From an uncultured Roseburia sp. (lineage in GTDB: Bacteria > Bacillota > Clostridia > Lachnospirales > Lachnospiraceae), in NCBI GenBank assembly GCA_934307185.1, contig CAKRCJ010000019.1, positions 1 to 16,114 of the forward strand: 16,114 nucleotides of DNA. Reading direction: 5' to 3'. Position 1 is the first letter of the stretch, and every line of letters begins with the position of its first letter. The position numbers and the translations under genes are program-made. The notes beneath the pieces are model-generated. The model saw nothing but the letters and a program-made list of their open reading frames with translations. It did no database searches and had not been told where the DNA came from. Of the stretch, positions 1 through 7,491 are shown piece by piece.

Positions 1-205
1 TTTTCCGCCGGCGGCGTATCCTGTGACGGTGTATCTTCTGCCGGTGTCGTATCCTGTGGCGGTGTATTTTCCGCCGGTGTCGTATCCTGTGATGGTGTAT
101 CTTCTGCCGGCGGCGTATCCTGTGGCGGTGTATTTTCCGCCGGCGTCGTATCCTGTGACGGTGTATCTTCCGCCGGCACTGTATCCTGTGACGGATTTTC
201 CGGCT
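1..205 (-). repeat. Tandem 33-bp coding repeat (11-residue Pro/Ser/Asp units)
   Basis: On the plus strand the block gtatcctgt recurs at 16, 49, 82, 115, 148 and 181, exactly 33 bp apart. In the protein each unit reads like PSQDTTPAENT or PPQDTPPAEDT. Units alternate AED/AEN and PSQ/PPQ, which gives a 66-bp higher-order period. The repeats are contiguous and in frame in the extracellular C-terminal tail of the penicillin-binding protein. A degenerate PSQD-rich stretch precedes them at about 205-270. The array continues past the left edge, so its copy number is unknown. Confidence 0.95.
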
Positions 206-2327
206 CCTCCTGTCCGTTATCCGGCTGTGCATCCTGCGCATTGTTGTCCTGTGACGGATTTTGCTCCTCTGGTGTCGTTTCACCGTCCTGCGTTACTTCT
301 CCCTCCGGTGTCTCTCCATCGTCCGGTGTAATGAGGTATTCATCCGCTATTTTTGCATACGGTAAAAATTCCAGCGGGTCTAACCCTTCATGCGCCTGTT
401 TCATAAATTCCTGCCAGATGCTTCCCGGATAGGTGCTTCCAGACAGCTTTTTTAATTCTTTTGGCATGTCATACCCAACCCATACGCTTGTAGTGTAATA
501 TCTTGTATAACCGACAAACCAGCCGTCCTTATGGTCATTTGTTGTTCCGGTTTTTCCGGCACACGGCATTGCGCCAAGTCCAAGTCCCCTTCCGGTTCCG
601 TTCGTGATAACCCCTTTTAAGACATCAGTCATCATGCGGGCGGCATTTTTCTTATAAACAGGTATTTCTTCCTGATTTGACACATAAACCTCGTTTCCAT
701 CTGCATCCAGTATTTTTACAATGCAGGTCGGATTTCGGAAATTCCCGTCATTTTCAAGTGCCGCATAACCGGATGCCATCTCCAGCGCAGAAACACCGTT
801 CGTAAAACCGCCTAACGCTGTTGCCGGTCTGTAATCCGAAGAACTGATTTTGGAAAAATTCATATTTTTTAAATACTGTAAGCCTTTTTCCGGTGTCAGC
901 TCTGTATACAGTTTCCACGCAATAATATTAACTGACTGCTCCACGGCTGTCCGGACAGTGATTGCCCCTAAATAAGTGCCGTTTGCATTTTTCGGTCCGT
1001 CCTCGATTGGCTCATCTACGACCACTGTATCCGGTGTGTATGCTCCCTCAAACTGTGGTGTATACACGATTAACGGCTTTATCGAACTTCCCGGCTGCCT
1101 GAAACTCTGATAGGCACGATTTAAGGTGTAACCCTTAAAATCCTGGCTTCTTCCCCCGACAATCGCACTCACAAAGCCGGTCGAATTATCAATACAGACC
1201 GCGGATGCCTGTAAGGTATATACACCCTCATCACTCACTTCCGTAAATCCCGAAAGCTTATCATCTACCGCATTTTGCAGCTTTTCCTGGAGGGAAAGGT
1301 CTAACGATGTATAAATACGGTATCCGCCTGTGTAAAGCTTTTTCTGGCAGTCACTGTACACCGTGTTATAATTGTCCTCGTATGCCTCCTGTTCCTCCTC
1401 GGTATCAAAATCATTCTGGAAAATAAATCCCTCATTTTCCATTAGCGCCCTGGTCGCACAGTGATATGTATATGTTTCCACGTAATCATTTTTTGCAAGC
1501 TCTTCGGGACGCTCTAGTATGATTGTCTCTGCGATTGCTTTATTGTAGGTTGTCTGCGCGATTTTTCCATCATCTAACATATTTTTTAAAATGCGGTCTC
1601 TACGGGAAAGCGTATTGATTTTATTCGTAAGCGGGTCGTATAGCGTCGGATTGTTCGGTATCGCACACAAAAAGGCAATCTGTGATAACGACAGATTTTG
1701 TGCATCCGTGTCAAAATATCCCCTTGCTGCTGACTGTATTCCATAGTAGCCGTTTCCAAAATAAATGTTATTCAGATAAAACTCTAATATTTCATTTTTT
1801 GTATATTTTTTTTCAAGCTCTGTTGCAATATACATTTCTTCGATTTTTCTCTGCCACGTTTTTTCCTGTGACAAAAAAACATTACGGGCAAGCTGCATGG
1901 TTATTGTACTTCCACCCTGCGTCACCTCACCATTTTTTAACATCGCTGTCACTGCGCGCAAAAGAGCACGATAATCAATGCCTTTATGCCGGAAAAATTT
2001 CTTATCCTCAATACTTACAATTGCTGATACTGCATTCACCGGTATTTCATCTATCGTGAGATAATAGGTGTCTTTTCCGGATTTCAACGTGGAAATCACA
2101 CTGCCGTCTGCTGCATACACTACGCTTGTCTGATTTGCTCGGAATGTATTTTTATCTGACTGGCGTACCAGACGGATTGCATCTGCTTTTAGCTGCTGTA
2201 CCTCTTCTCCATATCCGCCTAAAAAGTAATAACCGATTGCTCCGATTACTAATAATAAAAGCACTAATTGTATGTGGAAAAAATGCCAGAACAGCCGGTG
2301 TTTTTTCTTCTTTTTTGTCTTCGCCAT
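1..2327 (-). CDS. Class A penicillin-binding protein (PBP1A-type), C-terminus cut by window edge
   Basis: This is a bifunctional peptidoglycan synthase that polymerises glycan strands and cross-links them outside the membrane. Reading from the ATG at 2327, a Lys-rich cytoplasmic start is followed by one membrane anchor at about residues 12-36. The GT51 domain follows, with the EDKKFFRHKG motif (catalytic E107), GGSTITMQ at 138-145 and YLNNIYFG. The transpeptidase domain has SSIK (nucleophile S414), SVN at 465-467 and KTGT at 592-595, so both active sites look intact. After about residue 700 the chain becomes a Pro/Ser/Gln/Asp/Thr repeat tail still open at base 1. No stop is visible, so at least 775 residues are present. 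GGAAGGGG precedes the start. It lies 42 nt after the upstream ATPase gene with no terminator between them, so it probably belongs to the spoVT operon. Motif identity is certain; which class A paralogue it is cannot be told. Confidence 0.96.
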   Translation of the reverse strand, partial: MAKTKKKKKHRLFWHFFHIQLVLLLLVIGAIGYYFLGGYGEEVQQLKADAIRLVRQSDKNTFRANQTSVVYAADGSVISTLKSGKDTYYLTIDEIPVNAVSAIVSIEDKKFFRHKGIDYRALLRAVTAMLKNGEVTQGGSTITMQLARNVFLSQEKTWQRKIEEMYIATELEKKYTKNEILEFYLNNIYFGNGYYGIQSAARGYFDTDAQNLSLSQIAFLCAIPNNPTLYDPLTNKINTLSRRDRILKNMLDDGKIAQTTYNKAIAETIILERPEELAKNDYVETYTYHCATRALMENEGFIFQNDFDTEEEQEAYEDNYNTVYSDCQKKLYTGGYRIYTSLDLSLQEKLQNAVDDKLSGFTEVSDEGVYTLQASAVCIDNSTGFVSAIVGGRSQDFKGYTLNRAYQSFRQPGSSIKPLIVYTPQFEGAYTPDTVVVDEPIEDGPKNANGTYLGAITVRTAVEQSVNIIAWKLYTELTPEKGLQYLKNMNFSKISSSDYRPATALGGFTNGVSALEMASGYAALENDGNFRNPTCIVKILDADGNEVYVSNQEEIPVYKKNAARMMTDVLKGVITNGTGRGLGLGAMPCAGKTGTTNDHKDGWFVGYTRYYTTSVWVGYDMPKELKKLSGSTYPGSIWQEFMKQAHEGLDPLEFLPYAKIADEYLITPDDGETPEGEVTQDGETTPEEQNPSQDNNAQDAQPDNGQEEPENPSQDTVPAEDTPSQDTTPAENTPPQDTPPAEDTPSQDTTPAENTPPQDTTPAEDTPSQDTPPAE

Positions 2328-2369
2328 AAAATCCCCTTCCTGACTTTTTCATTCAATCATTACAAAATA

Positions 2370-4091
2370 TTATCTTCGTGTCGGAATTGACAGAGTAATT
2401 TTCTGGTACAAAAGTCCCAGTTGTTTAAGCATACGCTCCTCTCTGTCCTGACAGGTAAAAATAATCATCTGGTTCTCCATTGCAGCGAGTGTTTTTAATG
2501 TGTGCGCCAGTCTTTCATCATCGTATAATGCAAAGGCATCATCAAAAAGAACCGGAAGCTTTTCCTCACTGGCAACCACATTTCCGACTGCAATACGAAG
2601 GGCAAGATAAATCTGCTCTAACGTCCCTCTGCTTAATGCCTGCGGCTCTACCTCTTTTCCCTCGGTAAAAATCTGCAATTTTCCTTTGTCATCGAGTCTT
2701 ACACTGTCATATGCGCCCGCGGTAAAAATGGATACAAGCCTTGAAATTTCTGCATTCAGCCCGTCCTTCCTATCCTCATAATATGCTTTCGAAATCCGTT
2801 CTATCTCCTGCGCCGCCATGTCTAACGCAAGAATATCTTCCTCCATGCGCCGCTCAGGCTCACTTTTTGCCTCTTTTGCTGCAAGCTCCTCTTCAATATT
2901 AAAAAGTCTCGTTTCTTTCTCCTGAAGGGAGTCCTTCAAATCAGACAGCATTTTTTCTGCATATTCGATGGCATGCCTTACGCTGTTATTTTTTTCTGCC
3001 TGCATGGTGGCATATTCTGGATTGTTATTTTGCCCGGCAGCATATTCCAAATTGCCACTTTGCTTTGCGTCATATTCCAAATTGCCACTCTGCTCCCCGG
3101 CATACCTCTGCCCTGCACTTTTCTGCTTTCTCTGCCTGATACAAAAAACAACCGCTCCCATCACCGTAAGTATGGTAAAAATTGTTTCCAAAGACACAAA
3201 AAGAGAGGATGTTTTCTCTTTTCCCAAAAAGAAAAAAAGCACCGCCATAACAAACGAAAGCACAGACAGGAAAAGCACAAGCCGGCTCTTTCGTTTTTCT
3301 GTTTCTTTCTGCCGCGCAAGAAGGCGTTCGTTATCTTCCTGCTCCTCCTGTTGTCTCAAAAGCTGTTCTTTGTATTCCTGTTCTTCTTTCTGCTGTCTCA
3401 AAAGAAGCTCCCTATGCTCACGCTCAAATTCTCCGACAGATGCCCTTAATCTTTCACATTCCTCTGCAAGCAGGCGTTTTTCTACCAAAAGCGCTGCCCG
3501 TTCATTTTCCTTTTTCTGCTCACTTTTTTTCTGCTCCAAAAGCAGCTCTTTTTTCCTTCCGTTAAGTGCTGCCACCGCATCTGAAACCGAAACCTCCTCC
3601 TCAGTTCCGTCCGATGCTTTTGCCAGATACTCAGAAAGAAGCTTTATCATCTCTGCTCCTGTTGCCGCACCCGATTGTGGAATGTCGTAGGTATTCGCAT
3701 ATGTTTCTTTTCCAACACCGCCAAGAAGCATCGAAAGGTCCCCATATGCCACATCTAATTCTTCCCCATCTGACTCATTCCGGAGATAATCGGATTTTTC
3801 CTTCGTGTAAAAATTTCGTTCCAAATAAAACGGCTGTCCGTCCACAAGAAATCTTAACGAACCGGAATAAAAGGACGGAGCATGCCACGGCTCATACTGG
3901 CTGTATTTATCCGAAGCCGATGCGCGTCCTCTCCCTTTTTCGAGTCCAAATAGCATTGCCGTTAAAAATGTATGTAATGTCGTTTTTCCCGCTTCATTTT
4001 TTCCGTAAACAATGTTAATTCCCGGTGAAAATATCACTTTTTTATTCTGTAATTTTCCAAAATTAAATATTTTTGCTTCTTTTATCTGCAT
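2370..4091 (-). CDS. SbcC/YhaN-like AAA ATPase with two membrane segments
   Basis: This is a DNA-repair-type ABC/SMC ATPase and the probable partner of the nuclease encoded just upstream, like SbcC with SbcD or YhaN with YhaO. Walker A is GKNEAGKT at residues 30-37. A coiled coil rich in Glu, Gln and Lys spans about 175-268. Two adjacent hydrophobic segments lie at about 271-290 and 296-317. A Gln/Asn/Tyr repeat linker covers 331-360, and a second coiled coil covers about 370-445. The signature-like LSRGT is at 486-490 and Walker B is PVLFDDAF near 513-520. At 573 residues it is much shorter than B. subtilis YhaN, which as I recall is over 900 residues, so the coiled-coil arms are short. The ATG at 4091 has AGGA eight bases upstream and overlaps the nuclease stop by 10 bp, indicating translational coupling. 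The membrane hairpin suggests it acts at the membrane. The family call is firm; the substrate is not known. Confidence 0.88.
   Translation of the reverse strand: MQIKEAKIFNFGKLQNKKVIFSPGINIVYGKNEAGKTTLHTFLTAMLFGLEKGRGRASASDKYSQYEPWHAPSFYSGSLRFLVDGQPFYLERNFYTKEKSDYLRNESDGEELDVAYGDLSMLLGGVGKETYANTYDIPQSGAATGAEMIKLLSEYLAKASDGTEEEVSVSDAVAALNGRKKELLLEQKKSEQKKENERAALLVEKRLLAEECERLRASVGEFEREHRELLLRQQKEEQEYKEQLLRQQEEQEDNERLLARQKETEKRKSRLVLFLSVLSFVMAVLFFFLGKEKTSSLFVSLETIFTILTVMGAVVFCIRQRKQKSAGQRYAGEQSGNLEYDAKQSGNLEYAAGQNNNPEYATMQAEKNNSVRHAIEYAEKMLSDLKDSLQEKETRLFNIEEELAAKEAKSEPERRMEEDILALDMAAQEIERISKAYYEDRKDGLNAEISRLVSIFTAGAYDSVRLDDKGKLQIFTEGKEVEPQALSRGTLEQIYLALRIAVGNVVASEEKLPVLFDDAFALYDDERLAHTLKTLAAMENQMIIFTCQDREERMLKQLGLLYQKITLSIPTRR
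3011..3110 (-). repeat. 30-bp tandem repeat inside the SbcC/YhaN-like gene
   Basis: Blocks beginning catattc or catacct occur at 3011, 3041, 3071 and 3101, exactly 30 bp apart. The two at 3041 and 3071 share the longer block catattccaaattgccact. They encode 10-residue units such as AKQSGNLEYD at residues 331-360, just after the second membrane segment. The unit keeps the frame, so copy number can vary without breaking the gene. Confidence 0.85.
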
Positions 4092-5140
4092 ATCTCATGT
4101 CCTAATAATGCGCTGACGCCATATTCTAATGCTTTCGCTGCAACCGGATTGTCCTCTTTTCCTGCCATGGAAGAAATGTAAGCACCCAGCAGTGAATTTT
4201 CATGCTCTTTCTGCAGCTTCTCATAATTGTAATCGGGTACACATTGCTCTGTCACACTGACCACCCGCTCCATCTGCTCTATTTTTTCCAAATCAAAGGT
4301 AATGTCCGGGTCTTTTCTTCCCTCTAACCGGAGGCAGAAATACTTGTACTTTTCGCTGTTTTCTGTGAGCCTTGCAATTGCATCCCTCAGCCCATGCTCT
4401 GTCATTTCCGGTGTCACTCTAATTGTCTCATGGCAGTATTCACATTTTTTCACCGGGTAAAAGGAAATGCTGCTCTTTCCCTTTTCTATCGTTCCAAGCC
4501 AGTAACCATGTGAACCGGTATCATTGCAGTCGGTCGGCTCCAATGCCCCAGCCATCACGGCACGCCCTGCGACAAGCTGCTGTCCTTTATGAATATGCCC
4601 TGCCGCAATATAGTCAAAGCCGTGGTCTACTATTTTCTGTGGGGAAAAAGGAATATGCTTTTCATCCCCGCCATGCGCTAAAAGAATATTAATTCTTTCT
4701 CCATTCTTCGGACAGACGGTATCGTAAAGCGGCTCTTTTATCTCCCGCTGCCAGTAGCTTAAGCCGTAAATTGCCGTATTTTTCTCTGGAAAATCAAAGC
4801 AGGTGACTTCCTGCCGCGGAAAAAAGAAAACATTTTTCGGAAATCCTACCGTCCTGTAATAAGAGTTCTGCTGTATGTAATCATGATTTCCCGCCATTAG
4901 AATTACATTTGTCTGTGAAATTTTAGAAAAAAGCCCACAGACCTCTTTTAACTCCCGCTTTAATGGCTGCTTATGAAATAAATCCCCGGAAATCAGCAAA
5001 AAATCCGGAGATTCTTTTGCTGCAATGGCAATCATCTCCGCAAAAGAATCCCAGATATCCTGTGCTCTTTTCTCACTCCATTTTTTTCCTGCATCCGGTG
5101 TCACCCCAAGATGCACATCTGATATATGCATAAACTTCAT
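4082..5140 (-). CDS. SbcD/YhaO-like metallophosphoesterase (DNA exonuclease family)
   Basis: This is a calcineurin-type metal-dependent phosphoesterase of the Mre11/SbcD/YhaO group, expected to cut DNA ends together with the ATPase encoded next. All metal-binding motifs are present in its 352 residues: DVH (D8, H10), GDLF (D53), GNHD (N85, H86), the AHGG histidine H156, and GHIH (H182, H184). The C-terminal 130 residues are a less conserved cap, probably the ATPase-binding part. The start MKFMHISDVHLG places the first motif where family members have it. Its stop overlaps the downstream ATPase start by 10 bp. It begins 19 nt after the spoVT stop, so the three genes are almost certainly co-transcribed. 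The family and catalytic competence are well supported; substrate preference is not visible. Confidence 0.92.
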   Translation of the reverse strand: MKFMHISDVHLGVTPDAGKKWSEKRAQDIWDSFAEMIAIAAKESPDFLLISGDLFHKQPLKRELKEVCGLFSKISQTNVILMAGNHDYIQQNSYYRTVGFPKNVFFFPRQEVTCFDFPEKNTAIYGLSYWQREIKEPLYDTVCPKNGERINILLAHGGDEKHIPFSPQKIVDHGFDYIAAGHIHKGQQLVAGRAVMAGALEPTDCNDTGSHGYWLGTIEKGKSSISFYPVKKCEYCHETIRVTPEMTEHGLRDAIARLTENSEKYKYFCLRLEGRKDPDITFDLEKIEQMERVVSVTEQCVPDYNYEKLQKEHENSLLGAYISSMAGKEDNPVAAKALEYGVSALLGHEICR

Positions 5141-5159
5141 GCTTTATCCCCGTTTCCTT

Positions 5160-5708
5160 TTACTGCTCCATCTGTTTTCCCAAAAATCCGGCTGCCGCAA
5201 TCGCAAGCTTACTCTCGGTTTCCGTCATTTTGGATTTTTCATCTTTTTCACATAAAATAACCGCACCGATTGCATCTCCCTCACAGATAATCGTACTTAA
5301 TGCCTGCTGCCCGAATTCTCCGGCATCATCTAATGTAATTTTAATGAAATCCGTGTCATTTCTGCCTGCAAGAAAGCTTTTTCTGTCACTGATGGCATCC
5401 TCTAACTGTCTGCTGATTGGTTTCCCCTCAAATTCTTTTTTCCCAGTACCGGACGCTGTCACCACATGGTCGCAGTCTGTGATAACAACCAGATGCCCCG
5501 TTGTCTGGGCAAGGCTTTCCGCATATTCTCCCGCAAACTGGCTCAGTTCTCCAATCGGGGAATATTTTTTTAAAATAATCTCGCCCTCACGGTCGGTGAA
5601 AATCTCTAACGGATCCCCCTCACGAATTCTTAACGTTCTCCGTATTTCTTTCGGAACTACAATTCTCCCCAAGTCATCTATTCTGCGTACAATTCCTGTT
5701 GCTTTCAT
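5160..5708 (-). CDS. spoVT: Stage V sporulation protein T, AbrB-family regulator
   Basis: This is a DNA-binding transition and forespore regulator which in Bacillus tunes sigma-G-dependent genes. The N-terminal swapped-hairpin AbrB domain (residues 1-50) starts MKATGIVRRIDDLGRIVVPK. The C-terminal 56-182 is the GAF-like half, including LVVITDCDHVV. At 182 residues it is close to B. subtilis SpoVT (178 as I recall). The start at 5708 is chosen because GGAGGAG sits nine bases upstream. An in-frame ATG at 5732 would add eight residues and bury that ribosome binding site. It is the first gene of an apparent operon with the nuclease, the ATPase and the cell-wall synthase. A sigma-G-like promoter precedes it, which agrees with the known forespore expression of spoVT in Bacillus. 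Confidence 0.95.
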   Translation of the reverse strand: MKATGIVRRIDDLGRIVVPKEIRRTLRIREGDPLEIFTDREGEIILKKYSPIGELSQFAGEYAESLAQTTGHLVVITDCDHVVTASGTGKKEFEGKPISRQLEDAISDRKSFLAGRNDTDFIKITLDDAGEFGQQALSTIICEGDAIGAVILCEKDEKSKMTETESKLAIAAAGFLGKQMEQ

Positions 5709-5774
5709 GCTGATATTCTCCTCCATCGCCATATTTTAGTCTTATCCTGTTTTTCTAGCATTTAGCTTTGGAGT

Positions 5775-5803
5775 TATTATGTGAAAAAAAGATAAAAATA
5801 TTC
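5775..5803 (-). promoter_or_regulatory. Candidate sigma-G promoter of spoVT
   Basis: On the minus strand GAATA (5803-5799) is followed after 17 nt by CATAATA (5781-5775). The sigma-G consensus is close to GHATR, 17-18 nt, CATNHTA. The -35-like box lies inside the terminator hairpin of the preceding gene. The predicted leader is about 60 nt. The AT-rich context makes chance matches possible. Confidence 0.5.
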
Positions 5804-5811
5804 TTATCTTT
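5784..5811 (-). terminator. Weak intrinsic terminator of the HD-GYP gene
   Basis: Reading the minus strand, AAAGATAA and TTATCTTT form a perfect 8-bp stem around an 8-nt loop. The stem runs directly into a run of seven T (opposite A5784-5790). It starts 21 nt after the HD-GYP stop at 5833. The stem has only one G-C pair, so termination is probably leaky. Confidence 0.55.
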
Positions 5812-5832
5812 CATTATAGATGTAATTTTAAA

Positions 5833-7044
5833 TTAAGCAAAACAGCTTTCTGTCTGCTTTACAATTTCTCCGTCAATCCAGCCCTTTCCCGCCATGTCAG
5901 AAAGGATTTTACAGGCAGTCTCATGGTCCATGCCCTTTTTATAAGGTCTGTCCTCTGTGAGCGCCTGATAAATATCCACGCACGCCATGATACGCTCTTT
6001 TGTGTTAAGGTCTTTTGCGGTTTTTCCAAACGGATATCCTGTTCCGTCTAATCTTTCATGGTGAAAAGCCGCCCAGTCTCTGATGTCTTCCATTCCCTCT
6101 GCCTTAGAAAGAAGCATATAAGTGTATCCGGCATGATTTTTCATTTTGGAAAATTCTTCTTCGGTCAGCCGGTCGGGTTTCTCCAAAATCTGATTTCCGA
6201 TTGCAATTTTTCCAATATCGTGCAATGCGCCTGCCAGATACATTTTCTGACAGGTATCCTCATCAAACTTCATATATCTTGACAGTTTTTCGGCGCATTG
6301 TGCCACACCAATGGAGTGTCTGCTTGTAAAACTGGATTTGTAATCAATGATTTTCGCAAATAAATCCGCAAAATTTCTGCACACCTCATAGCTGTAGTCC
6401 TTCTTCTGGTGCGGAACTTTTTTCCACAGACGTTCTTCTAAATCATCATCTGTCAGAGTCAAAAAATTCTCCTTGGAAAACACCTCAAAAAATAAGTCCA
6501 CACATTCTTCGTCGAATTTGCTTCCCCTGCATTTCTCCAGATAAGCTTTTGCGCGCTCCCATGCCGCCTCGTCAAACTGCGGTGCTCTGCAAAAGGCATC
6601 TAAAATATCACTCAAATGAATTAATCTTGCAAAAAACGGCACTTCCTCCCATGTTTTTCCAAACGGACCGGAGCCGTCCGCATTTTCATGATGATATAAA
6701 ATCACATTTTCCACATCAGTCAGAAATGGATACTTTTTCAGATTGTTTTCCCCATAAACACAGTGCAGGCCAAGCTGTGACTGCGTGATAGTCTCTGCGC
6801 TGTTATCTGTTAAATCATTGTCAAACTCTTCTTTTATGTATTGCGTCAGTGCATTGTCGTGAAGCAGTGCACACGCCGCCAAATCTTTGAGGGCATCACC
6901 TTTTATTCCGTATTTTTCTGCCATGCACACGCTCATGTAGGCAACTCTTTTTCCATGTCTTGTCTGAACCTGTGTCAGCTCTGCCTCGACACAGTCAAGT
7001 GCATACGAGCAGGCATTTAAAAGTCCTGTGATATCTAATTCCAT
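5833..7044 (-). CDS. Tandem HD-GYP domain protein (cyclic-di-GMP phosphodiesterase family)
   Basis: This 403-residue cytoplasmic protein has two HD-type phosphohydrolase domains and no receiver or membrane domain. The C-terminal domain (about 235-395) is a canonical HD-GYP: H243, HD at 275-276 followed by IGK, H304, HHE at 328-330 and GTGYP at 334-338. It should hydrolyse cyclic-di-GMP or a related dinucleotide. The N-terminal half (about 25-155) keeps an HD pair at 62-63 and HHENADGSGPFG at 118-129. Its GYP element is replaced by GSGPF, and the HD is followed by NA instead of IGK, so it looks like a decayed copy used for sensing or dimerisation. The gene is monocistronic, between its own promoter and a terminator. 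The family call is firm; the signalling pathway is inferred. Confidence 0.92.
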   Translation of the reverse strand: MELDITGLLNACSYALDCVEAELTQVQTRHGKRVAYMSVCMAEKYGIKGDALKDLAACALLHDNALTQYIKEEFDNDLTDNSAETITQSQLGLHCVYGENNLKKYPFLTDVENVILYHHENADGSGPFGKTWEEVPFFARLIHLSDILDAFCRAPQFDEAAWERAKAYLEKCRGSKFDEECVDLFFEVFSKENFLTLTDDDLEERLWKKVPHQKKDYSYEVCRNFADLFAKIIDYKSSFTSRHSIGVAQCAEKLSRYMKFDEDTCQKMYLAGALHDIGKIAIGNQILEKPDRLTEEEFSKMKNHAGYTYMLLSKAEGMEDIRDWAAFHHERLDGTGYPFGKTAKDLNTKERIMACVDIYQALTEDRPYKKGMDHETACKILSDMAGKGWIDGEIVKQTESCFA

Positions 7045-7147
7045 TGAAAATCTTCTCTTTCTGATTTTATTCTTTCAATAACCACTCTGCTATATCGCTT
7101 TCAAAATTTCAAATTTTTTTATTTTTTGAAACTCTATCCTGACAATT

Positions 7148-7176
7148 ATTATATTGTCCGCAAATAGTATATGCAA
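7148..7176 (-). promoter_or_regulatory. Sigma-A promoter of the HD-GYP gene with overlapping dyad
   Basis: On the minus strand TTGCAT (7176-7171) and TATAAT (7153-7148) are separated by 17 nt. The predicted leader is about 95 nt. A 6-6-6 dyad, GACAAT then ATTGTC (7141-7158), covers the -10 box and could be an operator. Confidence 0.75.
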
Positions 7177-7190
7177 GCGTCTGGTTTCAT

Positions 7191-7338
7191 AAACTTAAAT
7201 TAAACATTACTTCAAGTAACTGCGAAAATATAAGCGGTACACTGAAAAAGAAAATATTTTTCCACAGTGAACCGCTTGTCATTGTAATCACTTTTGATTT
7301 TGAAACCGCATATTAGATAAGTAACTAAATTTAAGTTT
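7191..7338. repeat. Inverted-repeat-bounded AT-rich element
   Basis: AAACTTAAATT at 7191-7201 is matched by its exact reverse complement at 7328-7338, enclosing about 126 bp with no reading frame. Inside lie a perfect small palindrome, TTACTTCAAGTAA (7207-7219), and the strong hairpin at 7232-7277. It has the look of a small non-autonomous insertion or a structured intergenic unit. No target duplication is evident, so mobility is unproven. Confidence 0.4.
7232..7277 (-). terminator. Long-arm stem-loop, possible terminator of the cysK/tRNA-like unit
   Basis: The arms AAGCGGTACACTG (7232-7244) and CAGTGAACCGCTT (7265-7277) pair over 13 positions with one A-A mismatch, around a 20-nt AT-rich loop. 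On the minus strand the stem is followed by ATATTTTC, a poor U-tract; on the plus strand there is none. It is the only strong hairpin between the tRNA-like sequence and the HD-GYP promoter, so it could end transcripts coming from cysK. Confidence 0.45.
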
Positions 7339-7421
7339 CGCAATTATTTAGCAATTGTATTGTTTTCAGGCAACTTCTAAGATACACTCAAAATACAACT
7401 TTGTAAATATAAAACAGAAAA

Positions 7422-7491
7422 TGACACTGGGTGGATTCGAACCACCAACTTCGGTTTTGCAAACCTATGCCCTACCAGCGGCTACAGCATC
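7422..7491 (-). tRNA. tRNA-Cys(GCA)-like gene, divergent
   Basis: The minus strand folds as a cloverleaf of 70 nt. The acceptor GATGCTG pairs with CAGTGTC (five Watson-Crick and two wobble pairs), followed by TA at positions 8-9. The D-arm is GCC/GGC with a GG-containing loop. The anticodon arm is TAGGT-TTGCAAA-ACCGA with anticodon GCA and one A-G mismatch. The variable loop is four nt, and the T-arm is a perfect GGTGG-TTCGAAT-CCACC. The stretch GGTAGGGCATAGGTTTGCAA resembles ordinary bacterial tRNA-Cys. Oddities are a discriminator of A where cysteine tRNAs normally carry U, no encoded CCA, wobble-weakened stems, and a position 89 nt after the cysK stop. It may be a minor tRNA-Cys, a degenerate copy, or a tRNA-like domain of a larger RNA. 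Descent from a tRNA is well supported; charging with cysteine is not. Confidence 0.65.

Noticed and set aside
1..205. CRISPR-like array of regularly spaced repeats
   Set aside because: The 33-bp units are contiguous, without unique spacers, and are in frame with the penicillin-binding protein.
23..331. Plus-strand Pro/Val/Tyr repeat reading frame
   Set aside because: It is the antisense shadow of the coding repeat in the minus-strand penicillin-binding protein gene.
2968..3690. Plus-strand Ser/Cys-rich frame of 240 residues
   Set aside because: It is fully antisense to the coiled-coil and linker region of the YhaN-like gene, with no domain and low-complexity composition.
7422..7491. tRNA-Ala(TGC) reading of the anticodon loop
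   Set aside because: Shifting the loop by one base destroys the anticodon stem, whereas GCA keeps four of five pairs with the conserved T33.
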